Shown piece by piece: positions 43,126 through 51,872 of a stretch of DNA of 64,000 nt. How positions within the stretch are numbered: the stretch's first letter is position 1; each line of letters starts with the position of its first letter. The notes beneath the pieces were generated by a model, which was given only the letters and a program-made list of their open reading frames with translations, was not told the origin of the DNA and ran no database searches. The stretch covers positions 1,010,186 through 1,074,185 of the forward strand of contig NZ_FOFM01000001.1 of the NCBI RefSeq assembly GCF_900110875.1. The letters are read 5' to 3'. A program made the translations under genes and the position numbers. This DNA is from Pseudovibrio axinellae. GTDB lineage: Bacteria > Pseudomonadota > Alphaproteobacteria > Rhizobiales > Stappiaceae.

Positions 43126-43776
43126 TCAGGTTAGGATACAAGCCTCTGTCATGGCCTGAACCTCTTCGAGGCTACAGCCATCGGTCAGCTCGACAAGCCG
43201 AAATCCCTCGGGCGTTACATCAAGAACCGCGAGATCGGTGTAGACGCGGCTGACCACACCCAGTCCGGTCAATGGAAAGCTACACGACTTCAATAGTTTC
43301 GGGCTACCATCACGGTTAACATGGCGCATCATCACAAAGATCGTTGGAACGCCCACCACCAGATCCATTGCACCACCCACTGCCGGTGGGTATGTTTCAT
43401 CCAGTGTCGCCCAGTTAGCTAAGTCACCGTTTTCAGCCACTTGGTAGGCCCCGAGAACGGCGATGTCGATATGGCCGCCGCGCATCATTGCAAAGCTGTC
43501 GGAATGTTCGAAGAATGCGGCGCCTGGTGCTGCGGTCACATACCGCTTGCTAGCATCGATCAGCTCCAGATCTTCGGTGCCCGGCTCCGGCGTCGGGCCC
43601 ACACCAAGCATACCGTTCTCGGAATGAAAAATCACCTCGCGCCCTTTGGGTACATGGGCCGAGACATATGTTGGTTTGCCAATACCGAGATTCACATAGG
43701 ATCCATCGGGGATGTCTTGTGCTACACGCGCGGCTAGTTGTGCATCATCGAGCGCATTCATGGTCATAACACTCAT
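43126..43776 (-). CDS. Family I CoA transferase, beta subunit
   Basis: Beta subunit (216 residues) of a 3-oxoacid/short-chain dicarboxylate CoA transferase of the PcaJ/ScoB/AtoA type. The catalytic glutamate is Glu53 in HSENGMLGVGP, which forms the covalent gamma-glutamyl-CoA. GLGVVSRVYTDLAVLDVTPEG is the usual C-terminal motif. It overlaps the alpha-subunit gene by 4 bp. With the alpha subunit it should activate an acid imported by the co-transcribed TRAP system; acid identity is not readable. Confidence 0.92.
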   Translation of the reverse strand: MSVMTMNALDDAQLAARVAQDIPDGSYVNLGIGKPTYVSAHVPKGREVIFHSENGMLGVGPTPEPGTEDLELIDASKRYVTAAPGAAFFEHSDSFAMMRGGHIDIAVLGAYQVAENGDLANWATLDETYPPAVGGAMDLVVGVPTIFVMMRHVNRDGSPKLLKSCSFPLTGLGVVSRVYTDLAVLDVTPEGFRLVELTDGCSLEEVQAMTEACILT

Positions 43777-44438
43777 AGTCTAACCTCGAACTCCGTAACG
43801 CTCTTCACAAAGATTCCAGGGGTTACGACACTCTCGGGATCAAGGGGATCGTTAGACAATTCCCTAACCTCGGCGATCGTATGTTTCGCGGCCATAGCCA
43901 TCACCGGATTGAAGTTGCGAGCCGTGGCGTGAAAGCTGAGGTTACCCCAATTGTCTCCACGCTCGGCCCGGATCAGCGCGAAATCTGCCGGCAGCGGCTG
44001 TTCGAAGACATAGCCGCGCCCGTCAATTACGCGAGTCTCCTTACCCTCAGCCAGTTGCGTGCCATAGGCGGTGGGCGTCAAGAATCCACCTAGCCCCGCA
44101 CCGGCGCAACGGATACGTTCTGCCAACGTACCCTGCGGCACCACTTCAAGGTTTACCTCCCCCGCCTCAAAGCGTTTCTCGAACCAGATAGATCCGGGTG
44201 TACGCGGATAGGAACAGATAACCTTTGCCACCCGTCCCGCCTTGAGTAGCTTGGCTATACCGGTCTCACCTGCTCCGGCGTTGTTGGAGATCACCGTCAG
44301 GCCGCTGGCCCCTTGCTCAAGAAGGGCATCGATCAGGCCAAATGGGATGCCAGAGGAGCCGAAGCCTCCGATCATCAATGATGCTCCATCAATTACCGGC
44401 GCGACCGCACGCTCCAGATCTTTGACACGCTTGTCCAT
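43773..44438 (-). CDS. Family I CoA transferase, alpha subunit
   Basis: Alpha subunit (221 residues) of the same enzyme, PcaI/ScoA type: MIGGFGSSGIPFGLIDALLEQG at residues ~21-42 is the CoA-binding glycine loop, and GGFLTPTAYGTQLAEGKE and RAERGDNWGNLSFHATARNFNP follow as usual. ATG 44438 is chosen behind GAGGAAG; 16 upstream codons overlap the TRAP gene and are discarded. The TRAP permease gene ends only 10 bp before it, so transport and activation are one transcriptional unit. Confidence 0.92.
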   Translation of the reverse strand: MDKRVKDLERAVAPVIDGASLMIGGFGSSGIPFGLIDALLEQGASGLTVISNNAGAGETGIAKLLKAGRVAKVICSYPRTPGSIWFEKRFEAGEVNLEVVPQGTLAERIRCAGAGLGGFLTPTAYGTQLAEGKETRVIDGRGYVFEQPLPADFALIRAERGDNWGNLSFHATARNFNPVMAMAAKHTIAEVRELSNDPLDPESVVTPGIFVKSVTEFEVRL

Positions 44439-44448
44439 ATATTCTTCC

Positions 44449-46401
44449 TCAGACCTTAACTGCATCACGACGCCGTAAAAGGCCAAGATTCACCACAATC
44501 ACAGTCACCAGGATGCCACCTCCGATTAGGCTTGTGGCCATTTCTGGAAAGAGCACCATGACGCCCCCTGCGCCGAATGCTATCTGGCTGATGTGGCCAA
44601 TCTGCCCGACCTTGTAGATCCAGCGTTCAAAGGCTGAGGTAATTGCCCAAATCGCTATAAGCGTCAGTGCCACCCGTTCGATTATCTCAATCACGGTGCC
44701 ATCCATAATCAGTGCCGGATCATAAACAAAAATGAAGGGCAACACAAAGAGCGGCATCCCAAGGCGCATCGCATGGAAGCCCGTTCTCATAGGCTTGGAG
44801 CCGGCAACATTGGCCGCAGTAATCGCTGCCAGCGCCACCGGGGGCGTGATGTAAGACAGCATACCCCAGTATAAAATGAATAGATGGCTCGCAATCGGGT
44901 TAAGCCCAGCTTGCATCAGAGCTGGTGCCAACAGGATCGACAGGAAAATATAACAGGCAGTAACCGTCATCCCCATCCCAAGCACGAAGCTTGTCACAGC
45001 ACCAGCGAGCAGCATTAGCGCTGTATTGCCACCAGCATAAAGCAGCAACTCCCTCGAGAAAGCCCCGGCGACGCCGGTATACGAAAGCCCTCCCACCACG
45101 AGGCCAATACCAGCTAATACAGCAACAAGGCGCGCGACGCTTTGCGAAATGTCGAGCAGCAGTCTCTTAGCCCCACTCAATGTCAGGCGCCTTTGCTTAC
45201 TGAAGGCAGTTGCTACCAGCATCACAACTGAAGCGTAGTAAGGCGCCCGTGCCTCCATTCGCAGGCCCATTAGCACAAAGATCAAGACCGCAAGACTCAA
45301 CAGGTAAGGCCAGCCACTTTTCAGAACCGGCCAAACGGGTGGAGTTTCGTTGCGGGGCAGGCCCTTCAGGCCGCGACGTGCGGCGTACATATCGACCTGG
45401 AACAGCAGCGCAACATAGAACAGGATCGCCGGGATAACAGCCGCGATCACAATGCTGGAGTATTGCACGCCCAGAAATGAGGCCATTACAAATGCTACAG
45501 TGCCCATCACCGGGGGCATTAGTGTTGCTCCGGTCGAGGCGCAAGCTTCAACGGCAGCGGCATAATGCGCGGGATAGCCGACCCGACGCATAGTCGGGAT
45601 CGAAAACGGCCCAGAGGTCAAGATATTTGAGATTACGCTGCCTGAGAGCGAGCCTAAGATGCCCGAGCCCATGACCGCGACTTTAGCCGGACCTCCCCGG
45701 CTGTGACCGAGCAATGCGGAGGCCAGTTCCATGAAGAAATCGCTGCCCTTAGTCGCAACTAGTACAGAGCCAAAAATCACAAACCCGATGACCAGATCAG
45801 CTACCACTTGCATTGGAATCCCGATAATGGATTCCACACCTAAAACATGCGCCCTTACGGTGCCCATCAGCGAATATTCATTCCCCCAAAGGAAGCCTGG
45901 CATGTAGTCGGCATAAAGCGGATACGCCCCGAAAAGCAGTGCAGTGAACAGCAGGATCGGCCCACCAGCCCGACGGACGCCTTCCAGCACAAGAATGATC
46001 AATACCGAAGCCATGATGTCGGCCAACAGCGGGGCGTCATACTCCCAGCCCTTCTGGATGATTTCGAGGCCGTGAAAACCAAGCCAACCAGCGCTCACAA
46101 GTGCGGCAACAGCGAGGATGATGTTCAGCCACCAAAAGCGTTGCGGATTTAGAGTACTTGCTGGAAGGCTCAGAAAGGCCAGCGCCAGAAATATACCAAT
46201 CAGGTAGTAAAGATAGGCGTTTCCGAGGGGCTGGAACCCCATGATATTCAAAAGAAACTGCTGGTTGATCGCCATGGAGACACCCAGAGCACCCAGCGCC
46301 ATGATGATGATGCGGAAAGCCGCCTGAATGAGGGAGTCGGGCAGCTGAGCTGCCGGTTTCTCCCCCGATTGCGCTACCGCGGTGGAGTTCTCAAATTCCA
46401 T
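44449..46401 (-). CDS. TRAP transporter fused permease (DctQ-DctM, TAXI type)
   Basis: A 650-residue membrane protein that fuses the small 4-helix and large 12-helix TRAP permeases, the form used with TAXI binding proteins. The N-terminal ~180 residues hold the first helices; the large part has SGPFSIPTMRRVGYPAHYAAAVEACASTGATLMPPVMG-like order, of which GSGILGSLSGSVISNILTSG and ASTGATLMPPVMG are visible hallmarks. ATG 46401 is chosen because AGGAAG precedes it; a TTG at 46422 is discarded. It uses an ion gradient to import organic acids. Together with the upstream binding protein it opens the operon. Confidence 0.92.
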   Translation of the reverse strand: MEFENSTAVAQSGEKPAAQLPDSLIQAAFRIIIMALGALGVSMAINQQFLLNIMGFQPLGNAYLYYLIGIFLALAFLSLPASTLNPQRFWWLNIILAVAALVSAGWLGFHGLEIIQKGWEYDAPLLADIMASVLIILVLEGVRRAGGPILLFTALLFGAYPLYADYMPGFLWGNEYSLMGTVRAHVLGVESIIGIPMQVVADLVIGFVIFGSVLVATKGSDFFMELASALLGHSRGGPAKVAVMGSGILGSLSGSVISNILTSGPFSIPTMRRVGYPAHYAAAVEACASTGATLMPPVMGTVAFVMASFLGVQYSSIVIAAVIPAILFYVALLFQVDMYAARRGLKGLPRNETPPVWPVLKSGWPYLLSLAVLIFVLMGLRMEARAPYYASVVMLVATAFSKQRRLTLSGAKRLLLDISQSVARLVAVLAGIGLVVGGLSYTGVAGAFSRELLLYAGGNTALMLLAGAVTSFVLGMGMTVTACYIFLSILLAPALMQAGLNPIASHLFILYWGMLSYITPPVALAAITAANVAGSKPMRTGFHAMRLGMPLFVLPFIFVYDPALIMDGTVIEIIERVALTLIAIWAITSAFERWIYKVGQIGHISQIAFGAGGVMVLFPEMATSLIGGGILVTVIVVNLGLLRRRDAVKV

Positions 46402-46428
46402 GATTTCTTCCTGATCTGACAAGAACAG

Positions 46429-46455
46429 TGCCCCAGCGGCCTAATCGCCGGGGCA
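46429..46455 (-). terminator. Intercistronic stem-loop after the TAXI binding-protein gene
   Basis: TGCCCC (46429-46434) pairs with GGGGCA (46450-46455), extended inward by GCG/CGC with one mismatch. It fills the gap between the binding-protein stop and the permease start and has no T-run, so it may stabilise the upstream message. Confidence 0.5.
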
Positions 46456-46471
46456 TCTTGCAAGGTGCAGC

Positions 46472-47602
46472 TCAGTTCAAGCGTGCAACGACTTCGGATC
46501 GATGGGCCATCCAAGCCGCGGCAAAGTGCTCTTCCGAAAGGTCAGCGTTTTCGGCCTTGAAGGTATCCCAAGCAGCGACCAGCGCATCCATGCGTTCAGT
46601 CCGTTTCACATTCCAGGCATCATCTTCAGCGGTCCAAATACCCTTTTCCTTGAGGTAGCGCACTGCGCCTTCGTGGAACGGAACGTCAATGGCTGGTCTG
46701 CCCGACTTTTCGAGAGCCCAACGGCTCATCGTCGCGGTACCGGACTTGTAAATATCGAAAGTCTCGTCAAGCGCTTTGATAAACGCATAAACGTCATCGG
46801 CAGACTTACCGACAGTGGTGGTGATCACCGGATAGCGATAGGCTGCCATCTTGGCGACCTCGCCTTCGGGCAGTCCAGCGGCAACGTCCTCATCAGACGG
46901 CCCCATGATTGGCAACACCTTCTTCAGGCCATCCCACCCTTCAGTGTTATCAGCGTGGAGCGGTGCGTAGTATATACCGCGGGGGCTTTCAGCTAGTTCA
47001 TAAAGCTGACTGGTCGTCGGCGTCGTGCAGGTTGCGTCAGACTCGTTGCGGGTCATCGACGACATAGCTGAACTGTAGGTCGGGAAAGTCACGACCTCAA
47101 CATCATCCAAGGTCAGTCCGCCAAATGCGAGTATGGCCTCACATTTAACATTTACCGAGGGATTGCCAGCAACAAAGGCAATGCGTTTGCCGCGAGCGTC
47201 TGCCACGGTCTTTATGCCAGCGTCACCAGCAGCAATCAACGTAATGCCTGCCGGACGTCCTGCAACGGCACGCAGCTCGCGCGGTCCCCAATCGGGAGAA
47301 GCAAAGTCGAATGCACCTTCGGAGAGGAAGAATGCCTCAGTGGCGAGGAAGGCATAGTCGGCACGCCCCTGAAGTAGCGGTTGTAGACGACCGATGCCGC
47401 TGCCAGACGGCTGGATACGGACACGAGTGCCGAACTCCTTGCCGAACGCATCCGCGATGGCCGACGCCTCAGCATATCCGGCTGAACCTACATCATAGGA
47501 TGTCCAAACCATTGTATCTGGCAGCTCTTGTGCGCTCGCCGAGAACGAGCAAAGCGCCATTAGACCGCCCATGGCTGCCCCAAATTTCAATCTATTCCTC
47601 AT
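46472..47602 (-). CDS. TAXI-family TRAP transporter solute-binding protein
   Basis: A 376-residue periplasmic binding protein with a signal peptide ending at SFSASA (residues 1-24) and TAXI-family features: TMVWTSYDVGSAGYAEASAIADAF, then PSGSGIGRLQPLLQGRADYAF, and a later NPSVNVKCEAILAFGG. ATG 47602 has a very strong ribosome site (AAGGAGGG). TAXI proteins bind C4/C5 acids, glutamate and others; a C5 dicarboxylate would fit the neighbouring genes. It is the first gene of the leftward operon, divergent from the LysR gene. Confidence 0.92.
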   Translation of the reverse strand: MRNRLKFGAAMGGLMALCSFSASAQELPDTMVWTSYDVGSAGYAEASAIADAFGKEFGTRVRIQPSGSGIGRLQPLLQGRADYAFLATEAFFLSEGAFDFASPDWGPRELRAVAGRPAGITLIAAGDAGIKTVADARGKRIAFVAGNPSVNVKCEAILAFGGLTLDDVEVVTFPTYSSAMSSMTRNESDATCTTPTTSQLYELAESPRGIYYAPLHADNTEGWDGLKKVLPIMGPSDEDVAAGLPEGEVAKMAAYRYPVITTTVGKSADDVYAFIKALDETFDIYKSGTATMSRWALEKSGRPAIDVPFHEGAVRYLKEKGIWTAEDDAWNVKRTERMDALVAAWDTFKAENADLSEEHFAAAWMAHRSEVVARLN

Positions 47603-47783
47603 GTGACCCTCCTTGTGTGGCGAAGTCTGTCCGACGACCAATCCTCCTTTGGCCCCGCTCCCTCAAAGCCTCCACGAGAGCGGTCAGTGGCCGGACGCTT
47701 CTTTCCATACCCACGAGCATGTCCGACTGGTATTCATGTTTCAAATGCGTTATGGCTATAACAGGAATGCTAGAGGGGCATGA

Positions 47784-48710
47784 ATGGATTTCCGCCAGCT
47801 TCGCAACTTCATCCAAGTGGTCGAACTCAGCAGTATCACGGCGGCGGCCGAACGACTAAACATCGCCCAACCAGCCCTTAGCCGCCAAATCAAGGCGCTT
47901 GAAGAAGAGTTGAGTGTGTCACTTCTGCGCCGTCACGGCCGCGGAGTGATGCCCACCGAAGAAGGCATCCGGCTCTCCCAACGGGCCAAGGTAATCCTTA
48001 AGGATATGCAGGATCTTGCCGGAGATATCTCAGGAAATACTGCACCCCTTTCCGGCACATTGAGGCTCGGTTTGCCACCCACTGTTTCGGAAATTCTCGC
48101 CACCCACCTGATAGAACGCACAATGGAAGTATATCCAGAGGTGAAGCTGCGAGTCATCTCGGGGTTCAGCGGCCATGTGCAGGATTGGTTGCTGCGCGGG
48201 AAAATTGATCTCGGGGTCGCCTATGCGGGACAGAGATCTCCTTCAATCAAAGCGCAACCCATCATTATCGAGCAGCTTTTTCTTATCCAATCTGCAAAGA
48301 CTAGAGATGGCCAGGACGGGGTACCTATCTCTGCACGTGAAGCGCTTGTCGGGCCACTCATACTGCCTAACCCCGAGCACGGATTGCGCGGTCACGTCGA
48401 TTCCATCGCGGTTAAGGAAAAGATCGAGATGAACGTGGTACTGGAAATCGACATCCTGCCGACCATGCTCGCCTTCGTCGAAGGCGGGTTGGGTAGCACG
48501 ATCCTACCGCTGGTGAGTGTGACGCGTCAGATCCGTGAAGAAAAATTAATAGCGCGGCCTGTCGTGCGGAGCACCATCGACCGGACGCTCGTGCTGATGA
48601 CACCACTGAATCGACCTGGATCGAGGCTGAGCACCAAATTTTCCGAATTCCTGACTTCCGAGGTACACGCGATGGTAACCTCTGGTCAGTGGCCCGGCAC
48701 TAACCTGTGA
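47784..48710 (+). CDS. LysR-family transcription regulator
   Basis: A 308-residue LysR regulator. The N-terminal helix-turn-helix (SSITAAAERLNIAQPALSRQIKALEEEL, residues ~16-43) is followed by a two-lobed effector domain from residue ~90 (LSGTLRLGLPPTVSEILATHL). It is divergent from the TAXI-TRAP operon with 181 bp between the starts, the usual geometry for a LysR protein controlling its neighbour. A TTAT-N4-ATAA half-palindrome at 47752-47763 in that gap is a possible binding site. Its effector is probably the acid imported or its CoA ester. Confidence 0.92.
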   Translation: MDFRQLRNFIQVVELSSITAAAERLNIAQPALSRQIKALEEELSVSLLRRHGRGVMPTEEGIRLSQRAKVILKDMQDLAGDISGNTAPLSGTLRLGLPPTVSEILATHLIERTMEVYPEVKLRVISGFSGHVQDWLLRGKIDLGVAYAGQRSPSIKAQPIIIEQLFLIQSAKTRDGQDGVPISAREALVGPLILPNPEHGLRGHVDSIAVKEKIEMNVVLEIDILPTMLAFVEGGLGSTILPLVSVTRQIREEKLIARPVVRSTIDRTLVLMTPLNRPGSRLSTKFSEFLTSEVHAMVTSGQWPGTNL

Positions 48711-48772
48711 ACGCAAAGACAGTGCTCTGAGAATATTATGTTAGCCACTATGATTGCCTTTGGGATTTAAAA

Positions 48773-48793
48773 TGACTTTGTAAAGCCAAGTCA
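48773..48793 (-). terminator. Possible terminator of the leftward membrane-transporter gene
   Basis: TGACTT and AAGTCA form a 6-bp stem around a 9-base loop overlapping the stop codon, followed on the minus strand by TTTTAAAT. Weak, but suitably placed between two converging genes. Confidence 0.4.
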
Positions 48794-50257
48794 TATCAAT
48801 CCAGTGATCATCAGAGCCGACAGCATCATAGACCAGACGACGAAAATCGCGAGGCTGTACGACCCGTTCCACCTAAGTCCGATCCTACTGCTACTACGCC
48901 CCACGATGGACGAACTGACCACCAGCGTCGTGATAAAGGGCGAAAGCCCGATCACCGCAGTCCACCCCCCAGTAATCGCCAGTGCGATGGCTGTGTCGCT
49001 CAAACCCGGCACCGACAGCTCCGCGCCAATCGCTCCAAGGACCGAAGCCACAACAATCGGGTTCACCCCAAGCAAGGCCAAACCAATAATCGACACCGAA
49101 AGGCCCATTGCCAACGAGAGAGCCCCGAGCCCCATTGCGGAGACTAAGTTGCGCAGTTCCTCTAACGGTATCAGCGGCAATAATGCTAGGGGCAGAAAGC
49201 CTGCCGACGCGAAGACACCGACTTCATCGCCAAGGCCCGACAGCCGATCCCAAGTGGTTCGCGACATCTCGGCAATGCCCGCTGTAGGACCGCCCGGCGG
49301 CGCACGCCAAGCCGAGACCGCAGCCCACAAAAAAGCATAGCAGGGCAAGGCGCAAATCAGGCCCTGCTGAAAGCTCAGCGGCGTTGCCTTTTGGACAAGT
49401 AAGACCACCCCACCCAATGCCACAACATGCGCAGCCAGTGCTATTCCTCCTTTCCAGCTGCCCGGAGGCGGGTTAGGGCGCGGCAGACCAAACCGACGGA
49501 ATCTCCGTCCCGCCCAATGGTCAAAAGCCCAACCGATGGAAATGAATACAAAGGACATACCGAAGCCGATGGGACCGAAGCTCATGTAATTCAGCCCCGG
49601 TATAGAGATCAGAATCGCATTGGTGGCGAAACCGAAGGGGGACCACAGTGAAACCAGAGAAAAGCCACGGATCACCGCCAACGTCATTCGACGGAGCCGC
49701 GCCTCTTGTGCCTCTGCCGGCAACTGCGCTGCAGCACCGGAGGTCACTGAGCGCTTAATAAGGTCAAGCAGCAGCGCCAGCCCGCCGAGATTAATCAGGA
49801 CACCAAAGAAGTGAGCACCCGATGTCATCACAAGATAACGCCGCGAGGCCGGTTGCCCGGTAATGAAAAGCCCTGCCTGGTGCACCTCTGGCGCGATTTC
49901 TGCTGCCGAGCGTAGCGTGCCGAGCATGGCTATGAGACCTGCGAGGAATAACATCCGGTCAACCGCCCGCCAGAGTACTTCGGAGTCCACCCCTTGCCAC
50001 AACGCGGCACCAAGTCCGCCAAGCGCCATCAACACGGGGACCCATGTACCAAAGCCAAACTGCCTCCATGCCAAGACTAGGTAGAGCCCGAGCGCTGCTA
50101 CGCCACAGCTGCTAAGCAGTCGGGAGTCGACAAAAACAAAGCCCACTGCCGTCAACATAATGAAGGCCATCAAAACTTTGCGCAGATGTGCCGACCAGAG
50201 TGTGGTACCGCCTGCCCCCATCGCGCCAGAGGATACCTCTTGCCCAGCGGTCAGCAT
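48791..50257 (-). CDS. Multi-pass membrane protein, unassigned transporter
   Basis: A 488-residue protein with roughly 12-14 hydrophobic segments and a central polar loop (GRRFRRFGLPRPNPPPGSWKGG, around residue 255). The C-terminal half has GLGALSLAMGLSVSIIGLALLGVNPIVVASVLGAIG and GGWTAVIGLSPFITTLVVSSSIVG, which recall permeases of the ion-transporter superfamily, but I do not recognise the family. It is the last gene of the leftward acyl-CoA operon, its ATG overlapping the enoyl-CoA hydratase stop by 7 bp. That position suggests it imports the substrate of the operon or exports a product; neither can be shown. Confidence 0.75.
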   Translation of the reverse strand: MLTAGQEVSSGAMGAGGTTLWSAHLRKVLMAFIMLTAVGFVFVDSRLLSSCGVAALGLYLVLAWRQFGFGTWVPVLMALGGLGAALWQGVDSEVLWRAVDRMLFLAGLIAMLGTLRSAAEIAPEVHQAGLFITGQPASRRYLVMTSGAHFFGVLINLGGLALLLDLIKRSVTSGAAAQLPAEAQEARLRRMTLAVIRGFSLVSLWSPFGFATNAILISIPGLNYMSFGPIGFGMSFVFISIGWAFDHWAGRRFRRFGLPRPNPPPGSWKGGIALAAHVVALGGVVLLVQKATPLSFQQGLICALPCYAFLWAAVSAWRAPPGGPTAGIAEMSRTTWDRLSGLGDEVGVFASAGFLPLALLPLIPLEELRNLVSAMGLGALSLAMGLSVSIIGLALLGVNPIVVASVLGAIGAELSVPGLSDTAIALAITGGWTAVIGLSPFITTLVVSSSIVGRSSSRIGLRWNGSYSLAIFVVWSMMLSALMITGLI

Positions 50258-51012
50258 CCGCGAAACTTCGGGCGCCTCTTCTGCGCAAAGGCAGCGCGGC
50301 CCTCAGCGGCATCGGAGCTATTGAGCATTGTTGGCTGTAAGGTCGCCTCATACTCCAGCGCCTCTGCGAGATCACGGGCGAACCAATCCAGGATAAACTG
50401 CCGTGGCAGGGGAGCTCCATCGGCCTCCTTCAACGCCATTTCACCCGCCAACGGCACCGCACTGCCCGGAGTAGCCAGCAAGTCGGCAATGCCCAGATCA
50501 AAAGCCTCGGTCGCCTCGACCACCCGATTGTCGAGCAGCAACCGCCGCGCCCTCGCAGGGCCAATCCGTGATGGCAACGTGCTTAGCAAGCCCATATCGG
50601 GCATCAGTGCAATCTTGGTGAACGACGCAACAAAGCGTGCTTCGCGCGAAGCCACGACCATCGGGCAGGCCATAGCCAGTGCAAAACCACCACCTGCTGC
50701 CCAACCCTCGACCGCCGCCACAAGCGGTTTGGGAAACCGCGCCAACCGGCTCACCATGTCTGAGATTACGGCAAAACGTTCGCGATGTTCCCCAAGGCTG
50801 CGTTTACACTGATCTCGGATGTCACCACCGGCCGAGAAGTGGCCGCCGGCACCGGTCAACACCACAGCGCGCACGGCTTCGTTTGTGGCTGCTTCGCCAA
50901 GCGCAGAACGCAGCGACAGACGCGTTTCATGATTAAGTGGGTTGCGCCGTTCCGGTTCGTTCAAAGTGATGACACAAAGTCCATCACCATTGGTTTCACT
51001 CTCAATGCTCAT
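50251..51012 (-). CDS. Enoyl-CoA hydratase/isomerase family protein
   Basis: A 253-residue crotonase-fold protein. Oxyanion-hole segments GGHFSAGGDI (about residues 56-65) and EGWAAGGGFALAMACPMVVA (about 102-121) are intact. The first catalytic glutamate of classical hydratases is not obvious after AMACPMVVASREARF, and the second acidic position is Asp in IALMPDMGLL, so the activity may be isomerase, hydrolase or hydratase on an atypical substrate. Its ATG overlaps the MaoC stop by 4 bp and its stop overlaps the transporter start, so it belongs to the acyl-CoA operon. Confidence 0.88.
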   Translation of the reverse strand: MSIESETNGDGLCVITLNEPERRNPLNHETRLSLRSALGEAATNEAVRAVVLTGAGGHFSAGGDIRDQCKRSLGEHRERFAVISDMVSRLARFPKPLVAAVEGWAAGGGFALAMACPMVVASREARFVASFTKIALMPDMGLLSTLPSRIGPARARRLLLDNRVVEATEAFDLGIADLLATPGSAVPLAGEMALKEADGAPLPRQFILDWFARDLAEALEYEATLQPTMLNSSDAAEGRAAFAQKRRPKFRGC

Positions 51013-51872
51013 GACGGGGACCTACGCTTGAAAAGTCCGTTGTCGATGGCAACCTTGTCTCGTTCTACGATAAGAGTACGGAAACCTCCATCGTTCCAGA
51101 TCTCTGTGCGCAACGTTTCTCCAGGGTAGACGAAAGCGGTAAAACGCGCGTCCATCGAGCCGAAAAGAACCGCATCATACTCGCACATAACCGCCAGCAG
51201 CGCGTGCGCAGCGCAACCAAAGGTGCAAAGTCCGTGAAGGATCGGCCGTTCAAAACCTGCCTTCTCTGCCACCCGAGGATCAACATGCAATGGGTTCGGG
51301 TCAGCATTCCAGCGGTAGTAGAGTGCCTGTTCGGGCCGAGTCGGCGTGTAAAAGACGTGATCCGGCTCTGTCTTAGGCAGTTTGTGAGGCTGTTTGACTG
51401 GTCCATCGGGGCCCCCGAACCCACCATCGCCTCGCAGAAAAGTCGTCCCCCGGCAGGTGGCAAGGTGTTCACCGCTATCTGCGCCTCGGATCTCTTTCTC
51501 GTAGTAGAGAAGTGCTCCGCGCCCCTCCCCCTTATCAACCAGACCAGTTACGCGGGTCTTACCAACAATGGTATCCTTAGCCGAAATAGGCTTATGGATA
51601 GTGATGCCCTGCTCACCATGCACCAGCTTCAGCGCATTAACGCCTGTCTCAGGGTAACCGAGCCAAAAGCCAGGATGCCCCAAGACGTTAACAATGGCGG
51701 GCATGGCAAGAGCATCATCGTCCAGCGCGCCAACATAAGGCAGTTGGCGCATGTCCATAGGATCCTGTCCCATCCCCACGCTCAGACCAAAGCGTGCAAC
51801 CTCTTCGACACCGTAGCTCTGACGCACCTCGGGAATATCGAAGTTCATCAGGTGCTCGTAATCAATGGACAT
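51009..51872 (-). CDS. MaoC-like (R)-specific enoyl-CoA hydratase, double hot-dog
   Basis: A 287-residue double hot-dog protein like the hydratase-2 part of peroxisomal multifunctional enzyme 2. The C-terminal hot-dog carries the hydratase-2 motif, here YRWNADPNPLHVDPRVAEKAGF with Asp and His catalytic positions and ILHGLCTFG after it. It should add water to a trans-2-enoyl-CoA to give the (R)-3-hydroxyacyl-CoA. ATG 51872 is chosen behind GAGGAGG. It overlaps the upstream synthetase by 11 bp and the enoyl-CoA hydratase gene by 4 bp. Confidence 0.9.
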   Translation of the reverse strand: MSIDYEHLMNFDIPEVRQSYGVEEVARFGLSVGMGQDPMDMRQLPYVGALDDDALAMPAIVNVLGHPGFWLGYPETGVNALKLVHGEQGITIHKPISAKDTIVGKTRVTGLVDKGEGRGALLYYEKEIRGADSGEHLATCRGTTFLRGDGGFGGPDGPVKQPHKLPKTEPDHVFYTPTRPEQALYYRWNADPNPLHVDPRVAEKAGFERPILHGLCTFGCAAHALLAVMCEYDAVLFGSMDARFTAFVYPGETLRTEIWNDGGFRTLIVERDKVAIDNGLFKRRSPS

